64,000 nt of DNA. It comes from Haladaptatus paucihalophilus DX253 (GTDB taxonomy: Archaea; Halobacteriota; Halobacteria; Halobacteriales; Haladaptataceae). The notes beneath the pieces were generated by a model. It was not told where the DNA came from and searched no databases. It was given only the letters and a program-made list of their open reading frames with translations. Where the stretch lies: positions 372,001 through 436,000 of the forward strand of contig NZ_AQXI01000002.1 of NCBI RefSeq assembly GCF_000376445.1, in the 5' to 3' direction. Of this stretch, positions 44,426 through 54,084 are shown in pieces; positions within the stretch are counted from its first letter, which is position 1, and every line of letters begins with the position of its first letter. Position numbers and translations under genes: made by a program.

Positions 44426-44578
44426 CAACGGTCCGCTCCCGATGGCCGTTGCGAGCGCGTCGTCAGAGAGCGTGTAGCGGTCGAGCAGCTCCAATCCGAG
44501 CACGTCGCTGTAGAATTCGACCGCGCGGTCGAGGTCCGAGACGGAGATTCCGTGGTGGTGCACGCTGGGGTGTGCCAT
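44426..44578 (-). pseudogene. 5' part of the glyoxalase/VOC gene split by a TnpB element
   Basis: From the ATG at 44578 on the minus strand: AHPSVHHHGISVSDLDRAVE, then FYSDVLGLELLDRYTLSDDA and LATAIGSGPL, 51 residues in all. This is the first beta-alpha-beta module of a VOC enzyme, with the metal-ligand His in VHHHGISV. The frame is cut at the inserted element and continues at 42954. The gene is inactive unless the element is excised. Confidence 0.87.
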
Positions 44579-44644
44579 ACTGTTCCCTTCTCGCCCGCGT
44601 TCAAAGGTCTTCGTCTCCCGCGGTTCCTTCCCCTTTCGTTCCCG

Positions 44645-46195
44645 TCAGTCCCGGCTTTCGAGGTGGAACTTCTGGACCTTCCCGGTCGTCGTCCGCGGTA
44701 ACTCCTCCACGAACTCGACCTCGCGGGGATGTTTGTACGCCGCGAGTCGTTCGAGACAGTACTCCCGCACGTCTTCCGGCGTCGCGTCCGCGTCCGGTTC
44801 GGGGACGATGAAAGCCTTGACCGTCTCGTTCCGGCGCTCGTCGGGAATGCCGACGACGGCGGCGTCTGCCACGGCCGGGTGTTCGAAGAGGAGTTCCTCG
44901 ACTTCGCGCGGATAGACGTTGTACCCTGCCGTGTTTATCATGTGCTTCTTGCGGTCCACGACGAAGAAGAAGCCGTCCTCGTCGGCGTAGCTGATGTCGC
45001 CCGTGTGGAACCAGCGCTTTCCGTCTGCCTCGGTGAACGCTTCCGCGTTCGCCTCGGGGCGCTCGTAATACCCCGTCATCACGTTCGGTCCCGCGACGAC
45101 GAGTTCGCCGGTTATCTCGTCGAGGTCCACGCTTCCCTCCTCGACGGGGCCGCGTTCCACCGGCGGTCGCTCGTCGAACGCGTCATCGACGATGCGGGCG
45201 GACACGCCGTCGAGCGGTCTGCCGATACTGCCCGGTCGCCGCTCCCCGGCGTGGTTCGCGTGCGTGACGGGACTCGTCTCGGTCAGGCCGTAGCCCTCGT
45301 GCAGTTCGACGTCGAACCGTTCCTCGAACGCCCGGCGGACCTCTTCGGGCAGGCCGCTTCCGCCGGAGTTGGCGAATCGGATCGATGAGAGGTCGAACTT
45401 CGTGTCTTCGGGCAGACCCGCGAGGTCGTTGTACATCGCGGGAACGGCGTGGACCAGCGTTAACTCCGCTTCCTCGATGAGGGATGCGGCCGCCTCCGCG
45501 TCCCACGCCGGTAGCGGGTAGTAACTTCCGCCGTCGAACAGGGTTGCGTTCATCGTCACCGTCATGCCGTAGATGTGGAACAGCGGAAGGACGCCGAGGT
45601 GGCGGTCCGTCGGTCGGATTCCGTCCGGGATGGGGTTCGTCGAGGCGTTCGCATCCCACGCGAGGTTGTGGTGCGTGAGGAGGACGCCCTTCGGCGTTCC
45701 CGTCGTTCCCGAGGTATAGGGTTGGACGGCGACGTCCTCGTCCGCTCGGTCGGCGATGGGACGCGTTTCGTCGGCGAGGAATGCCTCGAACCGAACGTCG
45801 CCGTCACCCTCGCCGACGGTCACGACGGCTTCCACGTCGGTTTCTTCCCGAACCGCATCGACGTGCTGTACGAGGTCCGGGAGGGTGACGACCGCCTTCG
45901 CACCGCTGTCCCCGAGGAGGTGGCGGAGTTCCCGGCGCTTGTACTGGGGGTTCATCGGGACGACCACCCCGCCAGCGCGGAGCGTGCCGTGGAACGCGGT
46001 GACGAACTGGGGGAGGTTCGGGAGGTAGATGGCGACCCGGTCGCCCGCGCCGATTTCGCGCTCGGCGAGTCCGGCCGCGAACCGCCCCGTTCGCGTCCAG
46101 AACGCTTCGTAGGAGGTCTCTTGCCCGTCGTAGACGAGCGCCGGTGCCTCGCCGCGCTCCGCCGCCGCGTCCGCCACGTGGTGAACGAGATTCAT
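44645..46195 (-). CDS. AMP-dependent acyl-CoA ligase (long-chain type)
   Basis: A 516-residue ANL enzyme from the ATG at 46195. The P-loop is QPYTSGTTGTPKGVLLTHHN, then GYGLTETSPVTHAN, the adenylate-binding WFHTGDISYADEDGFF, the hinge DRKKHMINTAGYNVYPREVE and the lid Lys in RTTTGKVQKFHL. The length and motifs fit a fatty-acyl or aryl-CoA ligase acting through an acyl-AMP. It ends the minus-strand series that starts with the lactonase at 48469 and continues through the iron alcohol dehydrogenase. The 152-bp gap before it contains an AT-rich promoter-like stretch, so it may be transcribed separately. Confidence 0.93.
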   Translation of the reverse strand: MNLVHHVADAAAERGEAPALVYDGQETSYEAFWTRTGRFAAGLAEREIGAGDRVAIYLPNLPQFVTAFHGTLRAGGVVVPMNPQYKRRELRHLLGDSGAKAVVTLPDLVQHVDAVREETDVEAVVTVGEGDGDVRFEAFLADETRPIADRADEDVAVQPYTSGTTGTPKGVLLTHHNLAWDANASTNPIPDGIRPTDRHLGVLPLFHIYGMTVTMNATLFDGGSYYPLPAWDAEAAASLIEEAELTLVHAVPAMYNDLAGLPEDTKFDLSSIRFANSGGSGLPEEVRRAFEERFDVELHEGYGLTETSPVTHANHAGERRPGSIGRPLDGVSARIVDDAFDERPPVERGPVEEGSVDLDEITGELVVAGPNVMTGYYERPEANAEAFTEADGKRWFHTGDISYADEDGFFFVVDRKKHMINTAGYNVYPREVEELLFEHPAVADAAVVGIPDERRNETVKAFIVPEPDADATPEDVREYCLERLAAYKHPREVEFVEELPRTTTGKVQKFHLESRD

Positions 46196-46347
46196 GCGTC
46201 GTCCGTGCCATGTGCCCACACTGGCAAAAGCGTTTATTGATGGTCGCCAACCGCCCTAATATAGTTATCTTTGGAAAGATTTAACGGGAAAGAGTTATCG
46301 ATGTCAACCATCCCGCTCGCGGCGCACGGCACTTCGTGCGTCCCCAG

Positions 46348-47664
46348 TTATGGTTCCCAGTTGTATAGCGCGTCTGTGAAGATGGCGTGGACATCCTCTT
46401 CCGTCACGGGACGGGGGTTACAGCGGAGCAACCGCGCTTGCGTGTCCACGGTCTGTTTCGCCAGCCAATCCACGTCGTCCTCCGTAATCCCGGCCAACTC
46501 GGCGAGGCCGCTGGGGAGGACGTTCAAGTCCCGCTGGAGTCGGATGTACTCCCCTTTCAGGGCGTCCGCGGCCTCGTTCGTGCTCATCCCCGTCGTGTCG
46601 ACGCCGAACCGACGGGCGAGCGAGGCGAACCGCTCCGGGTCGCTCGCGGCGTTGTAGCCCAGCGTGCTCGCGGGAGTGAGCACCGCGATGGTCTCGCCGT
46701 GGTAGGTGTGATACTTGTTCCCGACGGGATAGGCCATCGCGTGACAGAGGCTCGCGCCCGCGGTCAATCCGGCGATAGCACCGAAGAGGGCACCCTGCAA
46801 CATGTTTTCGCGCGCTTCGAGGTCGTCCCCGTTGTGAACCGCTTTTCGGACGTTGCCCGACAGCAGGTCGATGGCCTTCTCGGAGAACATCTCGGTGAGC
46901 GGCGTCCGCCCGGCGTACACGGGCCGTTCGCGGGGGTTCGTCGGTCGGAGGAGCGAGTCGTACTCGTGGGTGGTGTACCCCTCGATGGCGTGGCCGAGGG
47001 CGTCCATCGCCGTCTTCGCGGTCAGTTCCGGCGGAAGCGTGGTCGTGAGCGTCGGGTCGAGAACCGCCGCGTCCGCGCGGATGTGGTTGCTGGAGATGCC
47101 TTCCTTTATCTCTTTTTCCTCCACCGAGAGGATGGAAACCGGCGAGATTTCGGCCCCCGTTCCCGCGGTTGTCGGCATCAGGACGAGCGGCGGTCCCGAC
47201 TCGTCCAGGGCCTTCCCTTCGCCGGTCGGTTCGGCGATGTAGTCGAGCGGGCCGCCACCGTTGGCGATGACAGCGCGGGTCGTCTTCGCGGTGTCCATGC
47301 AACTGCCGCCGCCGAGACCGACGTAGAAGTCGTAACCCTCCTCGCCCTTCTCGTCGCGGACGAACGCCAAGCAGTTCTCGATGTCCGCGATGGAGGGTTC
47401 GCGCTCCGATTCGTCGTAGACGTCGACGGCGAACTTGGCGTCTTCGAGGTGCGTCTCGACGCGCCCGACGTGGCCGATATCCGAGAGCGTCTCGTCGGTG
47501 ATGATGAGGCCGTGTGCGCCCTCCTCGACGCCGAGGTCGCGCAACTGGAACGCCAGTTCGTCCGTCGCGTCCCGTCCGAATCGAATCTGGGGCATCTGGA
47601 TGTGCCAGACCGTTTCCGGCGAGAGTTCGTGCGACGGCGCGGAGACGGAGCGTTCGTAACTCAT
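46348..47664 (-). CDS. Iron-containing alcohol dehydrogenase, HOT-like
   Basis: A 438-residue group III alcohol dehydrogenase. The NAD-binding motif is FYVGLGGGSCMDTAKTTRAV, then PTTAGTGAEISPVSIL. Metal ligands are in AMDALGHAIEGYTTHEYDSL and further His in LCHAMAYPVGNKYHTYHGET. The overall pattern is close to hydroxyacid-oxoacid transhydrogenase and related enzymes. It may oxidise a 4-hydroxybutyrate-type or other hydroxy acid. The start lies 1 bp after the stop of the lactonase gene, so the two are co-transcribed and may act on the same substrate line: lactone to hydroxy acid to oxo acid. Confidence 0.92.
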   Translation of the reverse strand: MSYERSVSAPSHELSPETVWHIQMPQIRFGRDATDELAFQLRDLGVEEGAHGLIITDETLSDIGHVGRVETHLEDAKFAVDVYDESEREPSIADIENCLAFVRDEKGEEGYDFYVGLGGGSCMDTAKTTRAVIANGGGPLDYIAEPTGEGKALDESGPPLVLMPTTAGTGAEISPVSILSVEEKEIKEGISSNHIRADAAVLDPTLTTTLPPELTAKTAMDALGHAIEGYTTHEYDSLLRPTNPRERPVYAGRTPLTEMFSEKAIDLLSGNVRKAVHNGDDLEARENMLQGALFGAIAGLTAGASLCHAMAYPVGNKYHTYHGETIAVLTPASTLGYNAASDPERFASLARRFGVDTTGMSTNEAADALKGEYIRLQRDLNVLPSGLAELAGITEDDVDWLAKQTVDTQARLLRCNPRPVTEEDVHAIFTDALYNWEP

Positions 47665-47665
47665 C

Positions 47666-48469
47666 TCAGGGCCACCCTTCCTGAATCTCCTCGAACTGCT
47701 CTGGGTCGTGGCCGTACACCACCTCGGCGTCGTGCTCGCGCTCTATCTCCTTCAGTTTCTGGAGGCTGTCGAACCAGTGGCGGTGACTCCAGAGCAGTCC
47801 GGCACCGAGCGGCGTCCCGTTCTCGTAGTTCTCGGTTTGGTAGATTTCGTCACCCGCGAACGCGACCGTTCCCGCACCGTCGAGGTGGAAGACCGTCCCC
47901 GTCAATCCCGGCGTGTGACCCGGGAGACGAACGAACTCGACGTCCTCGAAGTGCGTTTCTCGGTCGCGGTGGAGCACCCGCCAGTTGAGGTCGTGGTCGA
48001 AGTCGCCGAGGATGTACGCGCCGCTTCCCTCGTCCGTCTTCGTGCTGTAGTAGGCGAACTTCAACTCCTCCTCGTGGACGAACACGGGCGTGTCCGTCCC
48101 GTCGAAGTGGTGCAGGCCGCCCGCGTGGTCGAGGTGAAGGTGTGTCTGGAACACGTAATCGATGTCGTCGATATCGTACCCCGCATCCGCGAGGTCGTCC
48201 CGAAGGTCGTGTTCCCGAACGTCGTGCGGATAAAACGCCTGTTTCAACCCCTCCGGCCAGTGACCGTCGAGCGCGTCCTCGTGGTTACCCGTATCCCAGA
48301 GAATCGTCCCCTCGGGATGGTCGATGACGAGGTTGAACACGGGTATCTCCACGTAGTCGGTGTCCGGATTCGGTTCGTCGTGGGACCCGAGCGTGTTGCC
48401 CTCGATGAGGTAGTTGAGGTCGCACTCCAATCCGCCCCGGTGGATTACGTCGATGGTTGCATCAACCAT
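47666..48469 (-). CDS. Metallo-beta-lactamase-fold lactonase (AHL-lactonase-like)
   Basis: A 267-residue metallo-hydrolase. The dinuclear zinc motif is QTHLHLDHAGGLHHFDG, followed by the His in RLPGHTPGLTGTVF, the Asp in VAFAGDEIYQTENY and the His in VVYGHDPEQFEE. The N-terminal segments CDLNYLIEG and TILWDTGNHEDAL match the N-acyl-homoserine-lactone lactonase branch. These enzymes open lactone rings; in archaea the true substrate could be another lactone. The downstream iron alcohol dehydrogenase, in the same transcript, supports a role in lactone catabolism. Confidence 0.9.
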   Translation of the reverse strand: MVDATIDVIHRGGLECDLNYLIEGNTLGSHDEPNPDTDYVEIPVFNLVIDHPEGTILWDTGNHEDALDGHWPEGLKQAFYPHDVREHDLRDDLADAGYDIDDIDYVFQTHLHLDHAGGLHHFDGTDTPVFVHEEELKFAYYSTKTDEGSGAYILGDFDHDLNWRVLHRDRETHFEDVEFVRLPGHTPGLTGTVFHLDGAGTVAFAGDEIYQTENYENGTPLGAGLLWSHRHWFDSLQKLKEIEREHDAEVVYGHDPEQFEEIQEGWP

Positions 48470-48631
48470 GGTTAATCATTACTGTCTGACGGGATGAGCG
48501 TATCTTACTGCCGGAAACATGTCTTTTCACACACGAACGCTCGACCAGATACGAACTCCGTGGCCGACTTCCGACGGTTCGACCGCAATCGCTGTCGTAT
48601 TAACCGCGGTGACACAACGGGACGGTGACTG

Positions 48632-49258
48632 ATGCTTTCGAACCAACTGTTCTATATCGCAAACGCCGTCGGGTTGGTCGCCTTCGCGCTCGTCGGCGCG
48701 AGCAAGGCAATCCGGGAGGGATTCGACCCGTTCGGGGTGACGGTCGTCGGCCTCGTCACCGCATTCGGCGGCGGAACGACCCGCGACGTGCTCGTCAATC
48801 GCATTCCGCTCTCGCTCCAGACCCTCTCGAACATCGGGTTCGGCGTGGTCGGCGTGACCACCGCGGTCGTGCTGTCCATCCTGTTCGACGAACCGGACCG
48901 ACACCCGATTTCGCTGGCCGCCGATGGCGTCGGCCTCGCCGCGTTCACCACTGCCGGTGCAATCGTCGCGTCCGGGGCGGGCGTCTCCCCGTTCGGCGTC
49001 GTCGCGGTGGCGACGATAAACGCCGTCGGCGGCGGCGCGATGGCGGACATCCTCCTCGACCGCTCGCCGTTCGTGCTGATGCGGGACTTTTACGCGAGTT
49101 GTGCCATCATCGGCGGTTCCGCCTACTGGTGCCTGCTCGCCCTCGGCGGCGACGCGAACGTCGCGGCGAGCGGATGCGCGGCCGTCACGCTCGTCACGCG
49201 GGTCGCCGCGGTTCGGTTCGGCTGGCGGCTTCCGACCGTTCGAACGAGTCTCGGCTGA
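48632..49258 (+). CDS. TRIC-type (UPF0126) cation channel protein
   Basis: A 208-residue membrane protein with seven helices made of two repeats of a three-helix unit. Both repeats carry the Gly-rich kinked-helix motif: VVGLVTAFGGGTTRDVLVNR and VVAVATINAVGGGAMADILL. That pattern defines prokaryotic TRIC channels (YicG/YadS family), homotrimeric K+-permeable channels. It stands alone on the plus strand between the lactonase and a lipoprotein gene. Confidence 0.9.
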   Translation: MLSNQLFYIANAVGLVAFALVGASKAIREGFDPFGVTVVGLVTAFGGGTTRDVLVNRIPLSLQTLSNIGFGVVGVTTAVVLSILFDEPDRHPISLAADGVGLAAFTTAGAIVASGAGVSPFGVVAVATINAVGGGAMADILLDRSPFVLMRDFYASCAIIGGSAYWCLLALGGDANVAASGCAAVTLVTRVAAVRFGWRLPTVRTSLG

Positions 49259-49372
49259 GTATGCGGCCACACGACGGGATTGCGGCCATGCTTTCGTGAC
49301 GGACTTTCCGCTGTTTTCTCCTGACGGCGTTCCCGCCTCCTACTCCCCACGAGTCCCGTCGTTGCCGACCCG

Positions 49373-50077
49373 TTAGCCGTGCTGGAGCGCCCTCGTCAAC
49401 CGTCTGAACGCGTCCTCGTCCGCGGCGTTCGAGGGTTGTGCGCCGACGACCGCGATTTGGTCCCCGTCGTCGACCGTCTTCGCGACGAAAAACCGCAAGT
49501 CGGTCGAGGTACCGTCCTTCTTCGCCGTGCCGTCGAAGGTAACGAGGTCCGTCGTCGTTCCGAGGAGGTTGATGGACTTGGTGCCGTTTTTCCCGCTCAC
49601 GGTCACGGTCCCGTAGTTGTTCGAGAAAGCGGTGTCGATGACGCCGCCTTCGGTTTCGATTATCTCCCGCTCGTTCATCTCTCGAAGCGGGTCGATGGTC
49701 CGCCCGCTCACTTTGGCTATCGGCACGCTGAGGCCGAAATACAACGCGGGCAGAGATGCGCCCGTCCCGTTCCGACGGTATTTGGAAATCTGGCTGTGCA
49801 CCGAAACCCCCTCGAATCCGTCCGGGAGGTCGAACCCGCTCGTCAGTCCGAACCCCTCCGTATCGACCAGGCTGTACCCCGTTTTCGAGAGCGCCTCGTC
49901 GGAAACTGTGACGGGAGTCGCCTCCGCTTCGACGCTCCCGCTGGGAAACATGTCGAGACAGCCGGAGGCGAGCGCGACGCCGACCGTCCCGGTTAGCTGC
50001 AGCACCCGTCTCCGTGACCGGGATGTGGTTCGATTCGACGTGTGGCGGTCGCGGTCGTTCGATGAGGACTCGTTCAT
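49373..50077 (-). CDS. Haloarchaeal lipoprotein (DUF6517-like)
   Basis: A 234-residue protein from the ATG at 50077. The open frame continues to 50416, but that part is not coding-like. The signal SRSRRRVLQLTGTVGVALAS ends in Gly-Cys, a Tat lipoprotein signal. The mature domain has VEAEATPVTVSDEALSKTGY, GVSVHSQISKYRR and LRFFVAKTVDDGDQIAVVGA. This arrangement matches a haloarchaeal lipoprotein family of unknown role that I recall as DUF6517. It would sit on the outer face of the membrane. A divergent MacB-like ABC pair follows, with no proven link. Confidence 0.82.
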   Translation of the reverse strand: MNESSSNDRDRHTSNRTTSRSRRRVLQLTGTVGVALASGCLDMFPSGSVEAEATPVTVSDEALSKTGYSLVDTEGFGLTSGFDLPDGFEGVSVHSQISKYRRNGTGASLPALYFGLSVPIAKVSGRTIDPLREMNEREIIETEGGVIDTAFSNNYGTVTVSGKNGTKSINLLGTTTDLVTFDGTAKKDGTSTDLRFFVAKTVDDGDQIAVVGAQPSNAADEDAFRRLTRALQHG

Positions 50078-50499
50078 CTCTACGTGTACGGACGGCTCAC
50101 CGCCTTCTGGTTTGGGTGTCTTACTATGCAGACGACCGCCGAACGACGGGTCTATCAGTTTGGACGCTCCGGCGTTTTCTTCGTCTGAATCCCCGACCCA
50201 ACATACCGTCTTCAGCGTACGCACGCCTGATTCGGCACGAGGTCGAACGAATCTATCGGTACAAGGTCGAACGAATCCCTCATACCGTCGTTCAAACGAA
50301 GCTATCACATCCCTACATTTCTCGGCGAGACGACGAGCGTCCGGCACGGTGCACCGCTTTCCGCGGGATAGAACCGCCGTCGTGACGCTTTCACCCGGCT
50401 TCGTCGCCGCCGTCATGATTACTAGACGCGGTTCGGTAACGCATCGTGATAGCTAGCGTGTCATGACAGGGGAGTGGACCTCCTCGATTATTTTGAAAC
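50078..50499. other. Gene-free spacer with short direct repeat
   Basis: A 422-bp spacer between a lipoprotein gene and a divergent ABC operon. The sequence AGGTCGAACGAATC occurs twice within about 25 bp near 50240-50280. I see no convincing gene, RNA or clear promoter apart from AT-richer sequence (CGATTATTTTGAAAC) just before the ATG at 50500. Confidence 0.4.
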
Positions 50500-51348
50500 A
50501 TGATGAGTGATGCTGACGACGGGGGTCGCTCCCAACGCTCGGTGTTGGACGGCGACTCGTCGTCGACCGATAGACCACGCCCCGGAACGAACGACGGAAC
50601 GGCGAACGACCGTCCGGCCGTGGTTTCGGCCAGCGGCGTTCGACGGACCTACCACCTCGGAAAGCCGGTTCACGCGCTAGACGACGTTTCCGTTTCCCTC
50701 CCGGACGGGTCGTTTACCGCGGTCATGGGACCGAGCGGTTCCGGGAAGAGTACCCTGATGAACATGCTCGGCTGTCTCGACACGCCCGACGAGGGCACCG
50801 TCAGTATCGACGGGCAGGCGGTCGATTCGCTCTCGGACAACGAACGGGCGCGCCTCCGCGGCACGGAAATCGGATTCGTCTTCCAGCAGTTCAACCTGAT
50901 GCCGAAACTCACGGCGGCGGAAAACGTCACCCTGCCGATGGTGTTTCACGATGCCGTCGATGAAAGCCGCCGCGAGCGCGCTCGCACGCTCTTGGACCGC
51001 GTTGGCCTCGGCGACCGATTGGACCACGCGCCCAACGAACTGTCCGGCGGGCAACGCCAGCGGGTCGCCATCGCACGCGCGCTGGCGAACGAACCCACGC
51101 TCGTGCTCGCCGACGAGCCGACGGGCAACCTCGACACCGAAACCGGCGAGGAGATAATGGAGCTGTTCACCCAGCTACACGACGAGGGGCGGACCATCGT
51201 GATGATCACCCACGAGCGGGCAATCGCCGAGTACGCCGACCGAATCATCCACCTCGTCGACGGAGCTATCGACGACATCGAGGTTCTATCGGCGTCCGCG
51301 GAGCGTTCGAACACCGACTCCGACGACACCGGAGGGACCGACGAATGA
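50500..51348 (+). CDS. MacB/LolD-type ABC transporter ATP-binding protein
   Basis: A 282-residue ATPase. Walker A is [20 protein letters not shown], signature [17 protein letters not shown], Walker [21 protein letters not shown] and the H-loop [14 protein letters not shown]. The sequence [20 protein letters not shown] is diagnostic for the MacB/LolD branch. The N terminus has a 45-residue hydrophilic extension. The stop overlaps the permease start by 4 bp. This branch uses mechanotransmission rather than substrate passage and handles lipoproteins, peptides or drugs. Confidence 0.94.
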   Translation: MMSDADDGGRSQRSVLDGDSSSTDRPRPGTNDGTANDRPAVVSASGVRRTYHLGKPVHALDDVSVSLPDGSFTAVMGPSGSGKSTLMNMLGCLDTPDEGTVSIDGQAVDSLSDNERARLRGTEIGFVFQQFNLMPKLTAAENVTLPMVFHDAVDESRRERARTLLDRVGLGDRLDHAPNELSGGQRQRVAIARALANEPTLVLADEPTGNLDTETGEEIMELFTQLHDEGRTIVMITHERAIAEYADRIIHLVDGAIDDIEVLSASAERSNTDSDDTGGTDE

Positions 51349-52577
51349 AACTCGGCGAAAGCCTCCGTATCAGTTGGCGGACGATCACCTCGCACAAACT
51401 CCGGTCCACGCTGACGACGCTCGGCGTCATCGTCGGTATCGGGTCCGTCATCACGTTCATGATTCTCGGCGGCGCGTTCTCCGCGAACATCCTCGGTGAC
51501 GTGGGCGCGATGAACGAACCGGTGATGAAGATATCGACGCAACGGTCGACGGGCGCGGTCGGTATCCAACAGAGCCACTCTCCCATCTACACCGAATCCG
51601 ACGTCGAGGCCTTGCGACAGCTCGATAACGTCGAGTACGTCGCCCCGCTCGGTAGCGTTCCGGCCGCCCAACTGTCGCACGGAAACGACAGCATCACCGG
51701 CATGTTCGCGGTGCAGGCCACGACTACCGACCGGTTCGAACACGGCGAACCGCACGAGTTCACCGAGGGCGAGGTGTTCTCCGGGGACGACCAAGCGGTG
51801 ATGAACACGCGGGCGGCACAGTTGTTCGAGAAGAACGTCTCGGCGGGCGAGACGGTGACCCTCTCGTTCCAGGACGGTTCGAAAAAGACCGTCACCGTGA
51901 CAGGAATCGTCGATGAGGACATCGGCAGTCACGCCGCGTCCCCTATCGTGTACGTCCCGCTCGGCTCACAGTACGCGACCACCGTCCGGACGCCCGGCGG
52001 TGAGGAAAAGCGCGCCTACTCCGGCGTGGAAATACGGGCGACCAGCATGGATGACGTCGATTCGGTGAAGCAAGCCGCGGCGAACTACATGCACGAACGG
52101 TCGGACGCTCGGAAGCTCAAGGCCGACGACTTCGATATCGTCGTGGAGACGATTCGAGACGAGGTTGACCGCGTGTCCTCCACTCTCGACCAACTGACGG
52201 TCCTCATCGGCGGTATCGCCGCGATTTCGCTCGTCGTCGGGTCCATCGGCATCGCCAACATGATGATAGTCAGCGTCACCGAGCGAACGCGGGAGATAGG
52301 CATCATGAAATCTATCGGCGCACGGAAACGGGACATCGTTCAGCTGTTCCTCGTCGAATCCATCATCCTCGGTGCCATCGGTGCGGTCTTCGGTATTCTG
52401 GTCGGTATCGGATTCGGCTACCTCGCCGTCACCCTCGCGGAGTGGCCGATGACGTATCCGGTCGATTGGATCACCATCGCCGCCGCGGTCGGGGTCGGCG
52501 TCGGTATCGTCTCCGGGTTGTACCCCGCCGTGCGCGCCGCTCGAATCGACCCCATCGAAGCGCTTCGACAGACCTGA
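51345..52577 (+). CDS. MacB-like ABC transporter permease
   Basis: A 410-residue permease with the MacB/FtsX layout. TM1 is [20 protein letters not shown], followed by a large outer domain (residues ~45-280) and three C-terminal helices. The FtsX domain includes [40 protein letters not shown] and [20 protein letters not shown]. With the ATPase encoded immediately upstream it forms a complete exporter. The substrate is unknown; the adjacent lipoprotein gene on the other strand is one candidate partner by location only. Confidence 0.94.
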   Translation: MKLGESLRISWRTITSHKLRSTLTTLGVIVGIGSVITFMILGGAFSANILGDVGAMNEPVMKISTQRSTGAVGIQQSHSPIYTESDVEALRQLDNVEYVAPLGSVPAAQLSHGNDSITGMFAVQATTTDRFEHGEPHEFTEGEVFSGDDQAVMNTRAAQLFEKNVSAGETVTLSFQDGSKKTVTVTGIVDEDIGSHAASPIVYVPLGSQYATTVRTPGGEEKRAYSGVEIRATSMDDVDSVKQAAANYMHERSDARKLKADDFDIVVETIRDEVDRVSSTLDQLTVLIGGIAAISLVVGSIGIANMMIVSVTERTREIGIMKSIGARKRDIVQLFLVESIILGAIGAVFGILVGIGFGYLAVTLAEWPMTYPVDWITIAAAVGVGVGIVSGLYPAVRAARIDPIEALRQT

Positions 52578-52951
52578 CCGCTTCGTCCAGTCTCCTCGGT
52601 TCCCATCGACTCCCGCTGGCGCGCTCGACTCTCCCCTTCGACACCCCTCCCTCCTCCGTCCCCGCCGACCTGCTGACGCCCTCCATTCGCTTCCCCGCTG
52701 ACGCCATTCCACCTCCACCTTCACCTCCGTGCCCCGCCCGACCTAACTACCCGTCTCCCGCCGACTTTCTTCTCGACCCAACCACACACCCACGACGACC
52801 GCCCCGTTCGACGCCAACCTCTGCATAGCTAGAATCCACCACTAAGTTCGAGGCGGCCTAACGTAGGATAAATGCGACGTGCCCTCTCGCGCACCGGGAC
52901 GCCGGAATCCGCGTATTTTCGTGCTTACAGCCGTCAGAACCGCTAACGAAC
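52578..52951. other. C-rich spacer without a gene
   Basis: A 374-bp stretch rich in C and T on the plus strand (for example CCACCTCCACCTTCACCTCC near 52710). No open frame is credible. It must contain the promoter of the kinase gene at 52952, but no clear TATA element is seen. Confidence 0.4.
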
Positions 52952-54013
52952 ATGACCGACGATGACTCCGACGACGGACTGCAACCGCTCCCGGTGGACG
53001 GGTACCCCGACCCGGTGCTCGAATACGGCTTCGAGGACGAACGACCGGTGGTGAGAGCGGGTAACGAGGCGTTCCGGGTGACGTTCGACGCAGACGCGTC
53101 GAACGTCTCGCTCCGCTCCGTCTTCGACCGATTTCAGTTTTCCGGGACCTCCTCCCCGACCGAGTTCGTGACTCGCGTTTCTCGGAACGAGCAGTTCGGT
53201 ACCCGTCTTCGCGTCCCGGAACGGGCCGACGCCGATGGGGGCAACGGGGACGGCGGAAACGACGGAACGAGCTATCTCGTCCGGGTGGTACCCGCGTCCG
53301 ACGGGTCCGGCGGACACGTCGTCTTCGCACCCGGTTGCGAACGTCCGCGAACGAAACCGGGAGACGAGCGGTGGGGGTCGGTGGCGAGCGTCATCACCCA
53401 CGACCTCCGGAATCCGCTCGACGTCGCCAAGGCCCGTCTCCGCGCGGGTCGTGAAACCGGCGACGACGCGCACTTCGAGCACGTCGAGCGAGCACACGAG
53501 CGCATGGAGCGCATCATACGGGACGTTCTGACCGCCTCTCGCGGGACGGATACGATAGCAGTCGACCCCTCCGAAGCCGTCGATTTCGAGGAGTTGGCCG
53601 TGGCCGCGTGGGAGACGGTCGAGACGGACGGGGCGACGCTGACCGTCGAAGACTCGCTTCCGACGGCGGTCGCCGACGCGGACCACGTTGGCCGACTGTT
53701 CGAGAACCTGTTCCGAAACGCGGTCGAACACGGCGGCGAGACGCCAACCGTCCGCATCGGCGGGCTATCGCGGGACTCGAACGACGGGTTCTACGTCGCC
53801 GACGACGGACCGGGAATACCGCCGCGGGACAGACAGGTCGTGTTCGAACCCGGATACAGTTCCCACGAACGGGGAACCGGTTTGGGGTTGGCCATCGTCG
53901 CCCGCATCGTCGCGGCCCACGAGTGGACGATTCGAATCGAGGAGTCGGCGAACGGCGGAGCCAGATTCGAGGTGTGCGACGTTCGCCGCGACGATTCGAC
54001 CCCGCGGTCGTAG
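52952..54013 (+). CDS. Sensor histidine kinase, soluble
   Basis: A 353-residue kinase. The first ~130 residues form a divergent PAS-like input region (PVDGYPDPVLEYGFEDERPV ... LFRVTFDADASNVSLRSVF-type segments). The HisKA domain has the phospho-acceptor His in SVITHDLRNPLDVAKARL near residue 150. The HATPase domain has the N-box LFENLFRNAVEHGGE, G1 VADDGPGIPPRDR and G2 RGTGLGLAIVARIVAAHEWT. No membrane helix is present. It lies 71 bp upstream of an HTH_10 regulator on the same strand, a pairing that also opens this window. Confidence 0.92.
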   Translation: MTDDDSDDGLQPLPVDGYPDPVLEYGFEDERPVVRAGNEAFRVTFDADASNVSLRSVFDRFQFSGTSSPTEFVTRVSRNEQFGTRLRVPERADADGGNGDGGNDGTSYLVRVVPASDGSGGHVVFAPGCERPRTKPGDERWGSVASVITHDLRNPLDVAKARLRAGRETGDDAHFEHVERAHERMERIIRDVLTASRGTDTIAVDPSEAVDFEELAVAAWETVETDGATLTVEDSLPTAVADADHVGRLFENLFRNAVEHGGETPTVRIGGLSRDSNDGFYVADDGPGIPPRDRQVVFEPGYSSHERGTGLGLAIVARIVAAHEWTIRIEESANGGARFEVCDVRRDDSTPRS

Positions 54014-54084
54014 CGAGCGACACGGTGAAATAGCAGGAATCGTATCGATTAACCGACAGGGACGACTTCGACACCAGCACAACG

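Noticed and set aside
50014-50385. Possible 123-codon plus-strand gene upstream of the MacB-like pair
   Set aside because: It overlaps the start of the lipoprotein gene on the other strand and contains a short direct repeat; no protein features.
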